A program made the position numbers and the translations under genes. The notes under the pieces were generated by a model. The model did no database searches and was not told where the DNA came from. It saw only the letters and a list, made by a program, of their open reading frames with translations. 64,000 bases of DNA from Roseovarius indicus. Lineage in GTDB: Bacteria; Pseudomonadota; Alphaproteobacteria; Rhodobacterales; Rhodobacteraceae. Shown here piece after piece: positions 34,771 to 43,609 of the stretch (positions are counted from its first letter, which is position 1; each line of letters begins with the position of its first letter). The stretch covers positions 2,356,001 to 2,420,000 of the forward strand of contig NZ_CP031598.1 of NCBI RefSeq assembly GCF_008728195.1, given 5' to 3'.

Positions 34771-36507
34771 CTATCCCTCGTCCGCGTCCTTCGGCGGCTC
34801 GTAGGCACCCGGATCGGCCTGCCACTTGCGCCACTCGTAGATAAACAGACCTATCCTTTCGCCGTCCTCGGTTTCAGCAACTCCATCAAGCGCATGCTCC
34901 GGCCAGTGTTTCGGCCAAGCCACGCCTTTGGGCAGCGTGACCGAGCCATCGCCGTACATCTCCTCCAGATGTTCGGCGATCTGTGGTACGTCAGAACAAT
35001 CAAAAGACCTCACGGCGGCACCTCGAAGAGTAGCAGTCGTGACGTCTGTTTGAGCGTCGAACCGCGCCTCCACGAGGAACGCCCCTTGCAAGCGCGCCTC
35101 CCTGAGGAACGCCACTTGCAAGCGCGCCTCCCAGAGGTCTGCACCCTGCAGGCGCGCCCGCCCAAGGTTTGCCCCCTGCAACCGTGCCTCCCAGAGGTTT
35201 GCCCCCTGCGACCGCACCTCCACGAGGCTCGCCCTCTGCAACCGCGCCTCCCAAAGTTGCGTTCCCTGCAGGCGCGCTTTCCAGAAGTTTGCCCCCTGTA
35301 AGCGCGCCTCTACGAGATTCGCGCCTTGCAACCGTGTCAGCACAAGGTTTGCGCCCTGCAATTGGGCTTCCCCGACGTCCGCGCCCTGCAAACGCGCATC
35401 CCAGAGGTTCGCGCCCCGCAACTGCGCTCCCCCAAGGTCCGCCCCCTGCAAAAAGCTTCCGGTGAGTTTCGCGCCGTTCAAGTTCAACCCCGACAAGTCG
35501 GCGCCGCGCAGATCGGCATTGCGCAGGTCTAGCCGGTAGCCCTCGTAGCCGTGTAAGGATTTCTCCCAATCTCCGAGGGCCTTAAGATAGGCATCGAGCG
35601 CCGAAGGGTCGTGGCCATCCTCCGGCCCGTCATACTCGGGGCACTGAAGATCGAAGATGAACGCGGCATCCTCCGCCGCGTCTCCACGCCGGGCCTCTAA
35701 CAGCCGCTCTTCCGGCCGCCGTCGCCCCAGCACCGTCAGTGCCACCTGGATGTCCTCGCGCGGCTTCAGCCCGACTTGGGCCCTCCTTTGCGCCTCGCGG
35801 AAGGCCTCCAGCCGCTCCCCCCAATCTGCCTCCAGCGGCCCGTCGTCCTCGCTCTCCTTGATCTCCAACTGGGGCCAGTCGTCGGTTTGCGGTGCCGGGG
35901 CGTTCTGCCGGATATAGGCGCAGAGGATTTCCATGATCTGCACATGGTCCCGGTCACCGTCCTGCGCGATCCGCTCCAGCGCATAGATTGCCCCGATGCG
36001 CACTTCGAGGTTGGGTCTCGTGCGATCCGCAACCTTCCACTCGCCGCGTTCGACATTTTGGGCACCTTCAGGCAGTTTGAAATCTTCGTCCCGCCCCTCG
36101 AATCCTGTGCGAACCTCCCCGTCCAGTTTGTACGTTACATTACGCCAAACCCGGCTGACGACCTTCTCGGTTCCCAGCCCTTCCACTGCCTTGTTGATCC
36201 GGTCGGTGATATGCCCCTGTTCAGCCACGTCCGCCTGTTTCTGAGCGACGATAGCGCGCCAAATGACGAAAGGCGCGCCAAGCAGGGCGACGATCACCGC
36301 TCCAGTGCCAAACCCGGCGCGCGGCGCATCGAGCCCGAAATCGAAGAGAGCATGGCCCAACATCACGAAGGCGGCAGAAAGGGCCATTGCGAAAAGCAGG
36401 AACATCACGATCGAGAAGAGCGGCCCGAGCCATCGTGCCACAGTCCAGACCGGACGGCGGTTCAAACCGAACCAACCGAGAATATCGGGTTTGTCAGATC
36501 GGCTCAC
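34771..36507 (-). CDS. Pentapeptide-repeat protein with two membrane spans
   Basis: The protein has 578 residues. Two hydrophobic segments lie near residues 25-52 and 65-85. A charged cytoplasmic region follows, including [21 protein letters not shown] pentapeptide block runs from about residue 330 to 490 with A(D/N)L-type repeats. About twelve consecutive ten-residue units of the form [10 protein letters not shown] make a right-handed quadrilateral beta-helix, encoded by 30-bp DNA repeats. The C-terminal 80 residues are globular. The layout recalls membrane-anchored pentapeptide proteins of unknown role. Codon use is a little less GC-rich than the neighbours. Function unknown. Confidence 0.8.
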   Translation of the reverse strand: MSRSDKPDILGWFGLNRRPVWTVARWLGPLFSIVMFLLFAMALSAAFVMLGHALFDFGLDAPRAGFGTGAVIVALLGAPFVIWRAIVAQKQADVAEQGHITDRINKAVEGLGTEKVVSRVWRNVTYKLDGEVRTGFEGRDEDFKLPEGAQNVERGEWKVADRTRPNLEVRIGAIYALERIAQDGDRDHVQIMEILCAYIRQNAPAPQTDDWPQLEIKESEDDGPLEADWGERLEAFREAQRRAQVGLKPREDIQVALTVLGRRRPEERLLEARRGDAAEDAAFIFDLQCPEYDGPEDGHDPSALDAYLKALGDWEKSLHGYEGYRLDLRNADLRGADLSGLNLNGAKLTGSFLQGADLGGAQLRGANLWDARLQGADVGEAQLQGANLVLTRLQGANLVEARLQGANFWKARLQGTQLWEARLQRASLVEVRSQGANLWEARLQGANLGRARLQGADLWEARLQVAFLREARLQGAFLVEARFDAQTDVTTATLRGAAVRSFDCSDVPQIAEHLEEMYGDGSVTLPKGVAWPKHWPEHALDGVAETEDGERIGLFIYEWRKWQADPGAYEPPKDADEG

Positions 36508-36565
36508 AAAATGCCTCGCCTAATACAATTCTGAACAACTTACCCGCGAAACTCCAAATCCCCAA

Positions 36566-36616
36566 CCCGACACAAACACCGACAAAATACCGACGTTATA
36601 CCGACGCGATACCGAC
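36566..36616 (+). repeat. ACCGAC iteron-like repeat, copy 1
   Basis: Four ACCGAC boxes start at 36578, 36589, 36600 and 36611, exactly 11 bp apart. The spacers are AAAAT, GTTAT and GCGAT; a degenerate CCCGAC lies at 36566. It lies 96 bases upstream of yajC, in the divergent gap to the pentapeptide gene. The same boxes with the same spacers recur at 44743 and 60607. Confidence 0.85.
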
Positions 36617-36711
36617 ACCCGTTTCCCGCCTTGCAAATACCTCCCCCCGGACTTAGGTTCCGGCAAAATTTCCGCGGCCAAGGCCGCCTTCAACCGACAA
36701 GGAAAGCGCGC

Positions 36712-36993
36712 ATGGAAGCCCTTGGCCAGTTCGTCCCCCTCATCCTGATCTTCGCCATCATGTGGTTCCTGCTGATCCGGCCTCAGCAGAAAAAACTCAA
36801 GGAACACAAGGCGATGGTCCAGGCTCTTCGCCGTGGCGACCAGGTCGTCACGCAAGGCGGGCTGATCGGCAAGGTCTCCAAGGTCAAGGACGAGGACGAG
36901 ATCGAGGTCGAGATCGCCCAGGGGGTCAAGGTACGGGTCGTCAAGTCGACCGTGGCCCAGGTTCTGTCGAAGACCGAGCCGGCCGAGTCCTGA
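36712..36993 (+). CDS. yajC: Preprotein translocase accessory subunit YajC
   Basis: The protein has 93 residues from the ATG at 36712 (MEALGQFVPLILIFAIMWFL). One membrane segment (residues 7-24) is followed by the family hallmark LIRPQQKKLKEHKAMVQALRRGDQV and the beta-rich cytoplasmic end. YajC associates with SecDF and SecYEG in the inner membrane. It lies 40 bases before secDF, as in most bacteria. The ribosome binding site AAGGAAAG is well placed. Confidence 0.94.
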   Translation: MEALGQFVPLILIFAIMWFLLIRPQQKKLKEHKAMVQALRRGDQVVTQGGLIGKVSKVKDEDEIEVEIAQGVKVRVVKSTVAQVLSKTEPAES

Positions 36994-37033
36994 CCCTGAG
37001 GTTCGCCCTCTATCCCATTGTAAAGGCTGAATA

Positions 37034-39697
37034 ATGCTACAGATCGACCTGTGGAAGCGCGTTGTCATCTGGGCCCTCGTGGCCCTCGGCCTCTTCATGG
37101 CGCTGCCCAACGTTTTCTACCCCCGGGTCGAGACCTACAATGACGCGACCGCCCTCATCGAGCGCGGAGCGACGCCGGCCGAACTGGAAGAAAAAGGCCT
37201 TACACAACAAGAGCTTGAGCAGCAGGCCGGCCAATGGCCCGACTGGATGCCCTCCAGCCTCGTCAATCTCGGCCTCGACCTGCGCGGCGGCGCCCATCTT
37301 CTGGCCGAGGTTCAGGTCGAGGATGTCTACGAATCCCGCATCGAGTCGATGTGGCCGGAAATCCGCGACGTGCTCCGCGAAGAGCGCGACCGCGTCGGCC
37401 CGATCCGTCTGCAACCTATTGAAAACACGGAGCTTCGTGTTCGCCTCGTCGAGAATGCCGACGAGGTGGATTATGCGGCCTCGGTCGTGCGCGGTCTGGC
37501 CCGGCCGGTCACCAGCCTGACCGGCGTCAACGCCAGCGACATCGAAGTCAGCACCGATGGCGACGAGATCGTCGTGCGCCTGAGCGAGGCCGAACGGCGC
37601 GCGACAGATGAGCGCACTGTCCGCCAGGCGCTCGAAATCGTCCGCCGCCGGATCGACGAGGTCGGCACCCGCGAACCCACCATCCAGCGGCAGGGCTCCG
37701 ACCGTATCCTGATCCAGGTCCCCGGCATCGGCAGCGCTGCTGAGCTCAAGGACATCATCGGCACCACCGCCCAGCTGACCTTCCAGCCCGTCGTCGGCCG
37801 CACGTCCAACGCCGACGAAAGCCCGGGCGCCGGCAACGAGGTTCTTCCCTCGCTCGACCAGGAGGGCGTCTATTACGTCCTTGAAAGCGCGCCTGTCGTG
37901 ACGGGTGAAGAGTTGGTCGATGCGCAGCCCGATTTCGACCAGAATGGCCGACCGGCCGTTTCGTTCCGCTTCAACCCCTCCGGCGCGCGCAAGTTCGGTG
38001 ACTATACGGCGGCCAATATCGGCAACCCCTTCGCGATCGTGCTCGACGAGAAGGTGATCAGCGCCCCGGTTATCCAGGCCCACATCGCCGGCGGCTCAGG
38101 CATCATCACGGGCGATTTCTCGGTCGAGGAGAGTACCAATCTTGCCGTTCTCCTGAGGGCAGGGGCCCTTCCCGCAGGGCTCGACTTCCTCGAGGAGCGC
38201 ACCATCGGGCCCGAGCTTGGGGCCGACAGTATCGAGGCCGGCAAGATCGCCTGTATTGCCGCCTTCGCCTTCGTGCTGATCTTCATGTTCCTGAGCTATG
38301 GCACTTTCGGGATATTCGCCAACATCGCCCTGATCATCAACGTCGGCCTGATCTTCGGCCTGCTCAGCATGATCGGCGCCACGCTGACCCTGCCGGGCAT
38401 CGCCGGCATCGTGCTGACCATCGGCATGGCGGTCGACGCCAACGTGCTGGTGTTCGAGCGAATCCGAGAGGAAATGCGAACCTCGAAAGGTCCTGCACGC
38501 GCCATCCAGCTCGGTTACGAGCGTGCGCTCAGCGCCATCACCGACGCCAACATCACCACCTTCATCACCGCGCTGATCCTTTTTGCCATGGGCAGCGGTC
38601 CGGTCAGGGGCTTTGCGATCACCCTCGGCCTTGGCATTGTCACGTCGGTCTTCACGGCGATCTACGTGACGCGCCTGCTGGTCGTCATGTGGTTCGAGCG
38701 CAAACGGCCCAAGACCGTGCTGCAGGGCCGAGCGCTGCGGCTTGTGCCGAAAGAGACCAAGTGGGATTTCTTCCGCCGCTGGAAGCTGTCCCTCGGCATC
38801 TCTGCCGTTCTGATCGTGGTGGCGCTGGGGTCGTTCGCGGCCCAGGGTCTGAATTTCGGCATCGACTTCCGTGGCGGTACGACCATCCGGACGGAAAGCG
38901 CCCAGCCGATCGATATCGGGGAATACCGCGAGTCAATCCAGCAGTTGGAACTGGGTGATATCACGATCACCGAGGTGTTCGACCCGACCTTCGGCGCCGA
39001 TCAGAACGTTGCCATGATCCGCATTCAGGCGCAGGACGACCAGGAAAGCGTATCGGCCGACACCATCCAGGCGGTCGAGGATGCCCTGCAGGAGGCGGTG
39101 CCGGATATCGAGTTCACCTCGGTTGAGAGCGTCGGGCCCAAGGTCTCCGGCGAGCTCATCCAGACGGCGGTGGTCGCTGTTTTGCTGGCGATCGGGGCGG
39201 TGCTGGTCTACATCTGGCTCAGGTTCGAATGGCAGTTTGCATTGGGTGCCGTTGCGGCACTGGTCCATGACGTGGTGCTGACCATCGGGATATTCTCGGA
39301 ACTGCAAATCCAGTTCGACCTTGCGATCATCGCGGCACTTCTGACGATCGTCGGTTACTCGCTCAACGACACCGTGGTCGTCTTCGACCGGGTGCGCGAG
39401 AACCTGCGGAAGTACAAGAAGAAGCCGTTGAGCGAGGTGCTCAACATCTCGATCAACGAAACCCTCAGCCGGACGATGATGACCTCTGTCACCACGCTTC
39501 TGGCCCTTCTGGCGCTCTTCGTGCTGGGCGGCGACGTGATCCGCGGGTTCGTCTTCGCGATGATCTGGGGCGTGATCGTGGGGACCTATTCGTCGGTCTT
39601 CGTGGCCAGCACGATCCTTCTGTGGTTGGGTGTCAAGCGCGACTGGTCGAAGCCCGACAAGGGCGCGGGGACGCAGTTCGCCGACGTGGATGCCTGA
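37034..39697 (+). CDS. secDF: Protein translocase subunit SecDF (fused SecD-SecF)
   Basis: The protein has 887 residues. The SecD half starts with one span, then a large periplasmic domain (SLVNLGLDLRGGAHLLAEVQ near residue 75), and membrane block GIVLTIGMAVDANVLVFERIREE. The SecF half begins near residue 595 (LNFGIDFRGGTTIRTESAQP) and ends with IVGYSLNDTVVVFDRVRENL. Twelve spans in total. SecDF uses the proton gradient to pull proteins through SecYEG. Its stop overlaps the TauE gene by 8 bases. Within this gene the plus strand changes from C-rich to balanced/G-rich (about 38.6 kb). Confidence 0.95.
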   Translation: MLQIDLWKRVVIWALVALGLFMALPNVFYPRVETYNDATALIERGATPAELEEKGLTQQELEQQAGQWPDWMPSSLVNLGLDLRGGAHLLAEVQVEDVYESRIESMWPEIRDVLREERDRVGPIRLQPIENTELRVRLVENADEVDYAASVVRGLARPVTSLTGVNASDIEVSTDGDEIVVRLSEAERRATDERTVRQALEIVRRRIDEVGTREPTIQRQGSDRILIQVPGIGSAAELKDIIGTTAQLTFQPVVGRTSNADESPGAGNEVLPSLDQEGVYYVLESAPVVTGEELVDAQPDFDQNGRPAVSFRFNPSGARKFGDYTAANIGNPFAIVLDEKVISAPVIQAHIAGGSGIITGDFSVEESTNLAVLLRAGALPAGLDFLEERTIGPELGADSIEAGKIACIAAFAFVLIFMFLSYGTFGIFANIALIINVGLIFGLLSMIGATLTLPGIAGIVLTIGMAVDANVLVFERIREEMRTSKGPARAIQLGYERALSAITDANITTFITALILFAMGSGPVRGFAITLGLGIVTSVFTAIYVTRLLVVMWFERKRPKTVLQGRALRLVPKETKWDFFRRWKLSLGISAVLIVVALGSFAAQGLNFGIDFRGGTTIRTESAQPIDIGEYRESIQQLELGDITITEVFDPTFGADQNVAMIRIQAQDDQESVSADTIQAVEDALQEAVPDIEFTSVESVGPKVSGELIQTAVVAVLLAIGAVLVYIWLRFEWQFALGAVAALVHDVVLTIGIFSELQIQFDLAIIAALLTIVGYSLNDTVVVFDRVRENLRKYKKKPLSEVLNISINETLSRTMMTSVTTLLALLALFVLGGDVIRGFVFAMIWGVIVGTYSSVFVASTILLWLGVKRDWSKPDKGAGTQFADVDA

Positions 39698-40451
39698 AGC
39701 CCTGACCCAGGCCCTGGCGGCGCCGGGGCTGATCTGGCTGCTGTTCACCATCGGCCTTGCCGGTATCGTCAGGGGGTTCTCCGGTTTCGGCACGGCGTTG
39801 ATCTTCGTGCCGGTCGCCAACATCTTCCTCGAGCCCAAGACCGTGGTCACGGTGATCGCGCTGACCGGCGTCGCCAGCAACGCCGTGGTGCTGCCACGGG
39901 CATGGGGACAGGCTAGCCGGGGCGAGGTGGGCCTGCTGGTCCTGGCGGCGCTGTTGACCGTTCCGGCGGGGCTGTGGCTTCTGGATGTGCTCGACAAGAC
40001 CACCGTGCGGTGGGTCGTGACCTTCATCGCCGGCGGCATGCTGGCGGCGCTCGTTGCGGGCTGGCGGTTTTCAGGCGTGGTGTCGCGGCCGATGCTGCTG
40101 GTGATCGGGGCGGCGGCCGGCGTCATCGGGGGCATGACGGGGCTGACCGGGCCGGTGGTGATTCTCTTCTACCTCGCGGGGCAGGCGGTGGCCCAGTCGG
40201 TCAGGGCCAACACGATCCTGTTCCTCGCCGCGCTCGACGTGGTGATCCTGACGAACCTGTTCCTGCAGGGCGCCGTGACGCTGGAAATCGTGTACCTGGC
40301 CGTCGTTCTGTCGTTGCCCTATGCCATGACGACCATGCTGGGCCAGTCGCTGTTTGACCCCAGGCACGAGCGCCTTTACCGCTGGGCCGCCTATGGCGTG
40401 ATCGCGCTGGCGGTTGTCAGCGGTCTGCCGGTTTGGAACAATGGAGGGTGA
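39690..40451 (+). CDS. TauE/SafE-family (DUF81) membrane permease
   Basis: The protein has 253 residues. The ATG at 39690 overlaps the secDF stop by 8 bases. Seven to eight hydrophobic segments are seen. The family's repeated half motifs appear as GIVRGFSGFGTALIFVPVANIF and AAGVIGGMTGLTGPVVILFYLAG. TauE/SafE proteins are putative anion (sulfite/sulfoacetate) exporters; the substrate here cannot be judged. It is followed after one base by the Mth938-like gene, so it belongs to the secDF-ccm transcription run. Confidence 0.87.
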   Translation: MPEALTQALAAPGLIWLLFTIGLAGIVRGFSGFGTALIFVPVANIFLEPKTVVTVIALTGVASNAVVLPRAWGQASRGEVGLLVLAALLTVPAGLWLLDVLDKTTVRWVVTFIAGGMLAALVAGWRFSGVVSRPMLLVIGAAAGVIGGMTGLTGPVVILFYLAGQAVAQSVRANTILFLAALDVVILTNLFLQGAVTLEIVYLAVVLSLPYAMTTMLGQSLFDPRHERLYRWAAYGVIALAVVSGLPVWNNGG

Positions 40452-40452
40452 C

Positions 40453-40806
40453 ATGCAACTGAACGAGATGAGTTTCGACGGCGCCACCCCGATCGACGGC
40501 TACGGACCCGGGTTCTTCCGGATCGGCGGGCAGGCCATCGAAGGCGGCGTGCTGGTCACGGCACGGGGCGCCAGAAGCTGGGGCGGGTACGAGGATATGC
40601 GGCCGCTTCTGGATATCAAGGAAGAGGTGGACGTGCTCTTCGTGGGCACGGGCGCCGATACGGCCCACATCCCTTCGGGTCTGCGTCAGCCGCTCGAGGC
40701 GGCGGGCCTGGGCGTCGAGGTGATGAACTCGCCCGCCGCCTGCCGTACCTACAATGTCCTGCTGTCGGAAGGCCGGCGCGTGGCTGTGGCGCTGTTGCCC
40801 GTGTAA
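40453..40806 (+). CDS. Mth938-like domain protein (NDUFAF3 family)
   Basis: The protein has 117 residues, starting [20 protein letters not shown] at 40453, with GGAGG just upstream. The sequence has [21 protein letters not shown], a Val-rich core [11 protein letters not shown], and a C-terminal part [21 protein letters not shown]. This is the DUF498/Mth938 fold, related to the mitochondrial complex I assembly factor NDUFAF3. In alphaproteobacteria it often follows secDF. The exact role is unclear; it may assist membrane insertion or respiratory complex assembly (inference from family and position). Confidence 0.85.
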   Translation: MQLNEMSFDGATPIDGYGPGFFRIGGQAIEGGVLVTARGARSWGGYEDMRPLLDIKEEVDVLFVGTGADTAHIPSGLRQPLEAAGLGVEVMNSPAACRTYNVLLSEGRRVAVALLPV

Positions 40807-40891
40807 GGCGGCAGGTCCTGCGTCATTTGTCGCGGCCGGCGCAAGGCGCATGCGCCTTTCCCACCACGATCCTATGCGCTATGGGGTGGCC

Positions 40892-41509
40892 ATGAGCCTC
40901 GAGGTGACAGATCTCTCCATTGCGCGCGGGGGCGTGCGGGTGCTGGAGGGCGTGAGTTTCACGCTTGCCCCCGGCCAGGCACTGGTGTTGCGTGGGCCGA
41001 ACGGGATTGGCAAAACGACGCTCCTGCGCACCGTGGCAGGCTTGCAACCGCCCGTCGGTGGTACGGTAAGGGCCGAGCCCGAAAGCCTTGTCTACGCGGG
41101 ACATGCCGACGGGATCAAGGCTACGCTGAGCGTATCCGAAAACCTGAGCTTCTGGGCGCAGGTCTTTGGAAAGTCGGATATTTCCCCGGCACTTGAGGCC
41201 TTCGACCTGACCCCGCTGGCGGATCGTGCGGCGGGGATGTTGTCGGCTGGCCAGAAACGCCGTTTGGGCCTCGCCCGCCTGCTGGTGACCGGCAGGCCGG
41301 TCTGGGTTCTCGATGAGCCCACCGTCTCGCTCGATCGGGAAGCTGTGGCAATGTTCGCTGAGGTCGTTGGCACCCATCTTGCGGGGGGCGGATCGGCGCT
41401 TTTGGCGACGCATATCGACCTTGGCATCGACGGGGCCGAGGTGCTCGACGTGGCCCCGTTCCGGGCCCGTGCCACAGAGGTCGACGATTTCGACGAGGCC
41501 TTTCTGTGA
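40892..41509 (+). CDS. ccmA: Heme exporter ATP-binding protein CcmA
   Basis: The protein has 205 residues from the ATG at 40892 ([20 protein letters not shown]). ABC ATPase motifs are Walker [13 protein letters not shown], signature [14 protein letters not shown], and Walker [13 protein letters not shown] followed by the ATHIDLG switch. With CcmB, CcmC and CcmD it forms the transporter that loads heme onto CcmE and releases holo-CcmE during cytochrome c maturation. Its stop overlaps the ccmB start by 4 bases (GTGA). It is the first ccm gene, 85 bases after the Mth938-like gene. Confidence 0.95.
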   Translation: MSLEVTDLSIARGGVRVLEGVSFTLAPGQALVLRGPNGIGKTTLLRTVAGLQPPVGGTVRAEPESLVYAGHADGIKATLSVSENLSFWAQVFGKSDISPALEAFDLTPLADRAAGMLSAGQKRRLGLARLLVTGRPVWVLDEPTVSLDREAVAMFAEVVGTHLAGGGSALLATHIDLGIDGAEVLDVAPFRARATEVDDFDEAFL

Positions 41510-42162
41510 TCGCACTTCTGACCCGCGACATGCGCCTTGCCATCCGGGCCGGCGGGGGCTTTGGCCTCGGGCTGGCGTTCTTCCTGATCGTGGTCACGCT
41601 GGTGCCCTTCGGCGTCGGCCCGCAAAGCGACCTTTTGGCGACAATCGCCCCGGGTATCCTCTGGCTGGGCGCGCTGCTGGCCTGCCTGCTGTCGCTCGAC
41701 CGTATCTTCGCGCTCGACTGGGAAGACGGCAGCCTCGATCTGCTGGCCACCGCCCCTCTGCCGATGGAAGCCGCCGTAAGCGTCAAGGCGCTGGCGCACT
41801 GGCTGACCACGGGGCTTCCGCTGGTGCTGGCGACGCCGGTCTTCGGGTTGCTTTTAAGCCTGCCTTCAACGGGTTACGCGCCGCTCTTGCTGTCGCTCCT
41901 GCTTGGAACGCCGGCCCTGTCGGTGATCGGCACGTTCGGCGCGGCGCTGACCGTGGGGCTGAAGCGGGGCGGGTTGCTCTTGTCTCTGCTCGTGCTGCCG
42001 CTTTATGTGCCGACGCTGATCTTTGGCGCCGAAATGGCGCGGCGGGGCGTCGACGGGCTCGATTATTACACGCCGCTGCTGATGCTGGCGGGGATCACCT
42101 GCGGCACGATCGCGCTTTTGCCTTTCGCGTCGGCTGCGGTATTGAAGGTCAATCTGAGGTAG
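41506..42162 (+). CDS. ccmB: Heme exporter membrane protein CcmB
   Basis: The protein has 218 residues with a GTG start inside the ccmA stop (GTGA). Six hydrophobic segments are seen. The family region [21 protein letters not shown] is followed by [20 protein letters not shown]. The permease partner of CcmA in the inner membrane. The start is fixed by the overlap and by the typical N-terminus [18 protein letters not shown]. Followed by ccmC after 16 bases. Confidence 0.95.
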   Translation: MIALLTRDMRLAIRAGGGFGLGLAFFLIVVTLVPFGVGPQSDLLATIAPGILWLGALLACLLSLDRIFALDWEDGSLDLLATAPLPMEAAVSVKALAHWLTTGLPLVLATPVFGLLLSLPSTGYAPLLLSLLLGTPALSVIGTFGAALTVGLKRGGLLLSLLVLPLYVPTLIFGAEMARRGVDGLDYYTPLLMLAGITCGTIALLPFASAAVLKVNLR

Positions 42163-42178
42163 CCAGCGGGAATCGGTG

Positions 42179-42916
42179 ATGAATCTCAACAGGCTCTGGG
42201 AATATGCGAACCCGAAGAAGTTCATCGAGACCACCGACAGGGTGCTGCCGGCGGTGTCGATCCTGGCCGTGCTGTGCCTCGTGGTGGGGCTGATCTGGGG
42301 CTTTTTCTTCACGCCCGACGATTACCGTCAGGGCTCGACGGTCAAGATTATCTATATCCACGTGCCAAGCGCGCTCATGGCCATAAACGCATGGCTGATG
42401 ATGCTGGTCACGTCGCTGGTCTGGATCGTGCGGCGGCACCATGTGAGCGCGCTTGCGGCGCGGGCCGCGGCACCGGTCGGCCTCGTCATGACGGTGATCG
42501 CGCTGCTGACGGGGGCGATCTGGGGGCAGCCGATGTGGGGGACATGGTGGGCGTGGGATCCGAGGCTGACCTCGTTCCTCATCCTGTTCCTGTTCTACCT
42601 GGGCTATATCGCGTTGTGGGAGGCGATCGAGAACGATGACACGGCGGCCGATCTGACCTCGATCCTGTGCCTGGTGGGCTCTGTATTCGCCCTGCTCAGC
42701 CGTTACGCGGTGAACTTCTGGAACCAGGGCCTTCACCAGGGCGCGTCACTGAGCCTCGACAAGGAAGAGAACGTCGCCGACGTGTTCTATTACCCGCTGC
42801 TGGTGGCGATCGCGGGGTTCGTGCTGCTGTTCATTGCGCTCGTGCTGTTGCGGACCAGGACGGAAATTCGCGCCCGCCGGATGCGGGCCCTTTTGGCACG
42901 GGAGCGGATGGGATGA
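42179..42916 (+). CDS. ccmC: Heme-handling protein CcmC
   Basis: The protein has 245 residues with six spans. The tryptophan-rich heme-handling motif WGQPMWGTWWAWDPRLTS lies at about residues 115-132. The flanking His are in IIYIHVPSA and in NFWNQGLHQGAS. CcmC positions heme for transfer to CcmE on the periplasmic side. A GTG at 42176 directly before the ATG could add one Met. The stop overlaps ccmD by 4 bases (ATGA). Confidence 0.95.
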   Translation: MNLNRLWEYANPKKFIETTDRVLPAVSILAVLCLVVGLIWGFFFTPDDYRQGSTVKIIYIHVPSALMAINAWLMMLVTSLVWIVRRHHVSALAARAAAPVGLVMTVIALLTGAIWGQPMWGTWWAWDPRLTSFLILFLFYLGYIALWEAIENDDTAADLTSILCLVGSVFALLSRYAVNFWNQGLHQGASLSLDKEENVADVFYYPLLVAIAGFVLLFIALVLLRTRTEIRARRMRALLARERMG

Positions 42917-43071
42917 TGCCGGATCTTGGAAAATATGCCGAAACCGTCCTGTCGGCCTATGCGGTGTCTATCGTGCTTCTGGTGGTGCTGGTCGCTTTGA
43001 GCCTGCGCCGCAGCCGCAAGGTGAAAGACCAGCTGGAAGCTGTTGAAAAGAAGGTCAGAAAACATGGCTAA
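42913..43071 (+). CDS. ccmD: Heme exporter small subunit CcmD
   Basis: The protein has 52 residues. It has one membrane segment (AYAVSIVLLVVLVALSL) followed by a basic tail (RRSRKVKDQLEAVEKKVRKH), typical CcmD. It assists release of holo-CcmE from CcmABC. Start at 42913 overlaps the ccmC stop (ATGA); the second Met at 42916 is an alternative. The stop overlaps ccmG by 8 bases. Confidence 0.92.
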   Translation: MMPDLGKYAETVLSAYAVSIVLLVVLVALSLRRSRKVKDQLEAVEKKVRKHG

Positions 43072-43609
43072 AGTGTCGCCCCTGATGATCGCGCCGCCGG
43101 TGATCTTCGCCGCGCTGGCCGCGCTCTTCTATTTCGGAATGCAGCGCGAGAACCCCGATGATCTGCCCTCGACCTTTATCGGGCGCGAGGCGCCGCCGGT
43201 GCCCGAGGCCGATCTCGAGGGGCGCGAGGATTTCGACGACGCCACCCTGCGGGCCGGCGAGGTGACGGTGGTCAACTTCTGGGCCAGCTGGTGCCCGCCA
43301 TGCCGGGCCGAGCATCCGACGCTGCACAAGCTGGCCGAAGAGGGCATTCAGCTTTACGGCGTCAATTTCAAGGACGAAGCCGCGCAGGCCAACAAGTACC
43401 TCGACAATGAGGGCAACCCGTTCCTCGGGATTGCCTTCGATCCCAAGGGGCGCACGGCGATCGACTGGGGCGTCACGGCGCCGCCCGAAACCTTTATCAT
43501 CGGGCCCGATGGCAAGGTGCTCTACAAGTTCATCGGACCGCTGGTGGGCAGCGATTACGAGCAGCGTTTCCGGCCGGAACTCGAGAAGGCCCTGGAGGCG
43601 CCGCGGTGA
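43064..43609 (+). CDS. ccmG: Thiol:disulfide interchange protein CcmG (DsbE)
   Basis: The protein has 181 residues. An N-terminal anchor (LMIAPPVIFAALAALFYF) is followed by a periplasmic thioredoxin domain with the active site NFWASWCPPCRAEHP near residue 75. The cis-Pro region GVTAPPETFIIGPDG follows. CcmG reduces the apocytochrome/CcmH disulfide before heme ligation. The start at 43064 lies within ccmD (8-base overlap). Its stop is overlapped by the GTG of the ABC ATPase gene (GTGA). Confidence 0.95.
   Translation: MAKVSPLMIAPPVIFAALAALFYFGMQRENPDDLPSTFIGREAPPVPEADLEGREDFDDATLRAGEVTVVNFWASWCPPCRAEHPTLHKLAEEGIQLYGVNFKDEAAQANKYLDNEGNPFLGIAFDPKGRTAIDWGVTAPPETFIIGPDGKVLYKFIGPLVGSDYEQRFRPELEKALEAPR

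Noticed and set aside
35060..35430. CRISPR-like regular repeats
   Set aside because: The 30-bp repeats are in frame and code for pentapeptide units; there are no unique spacers and no cas genes.
38500..39300. Replication origin at the GC-skew change
   Set aside because: No dnaA, parAB or AT-rich box cluster is visible, secDF is intact, and GGGCAGGG does not switch strand; only the skew change is reported.
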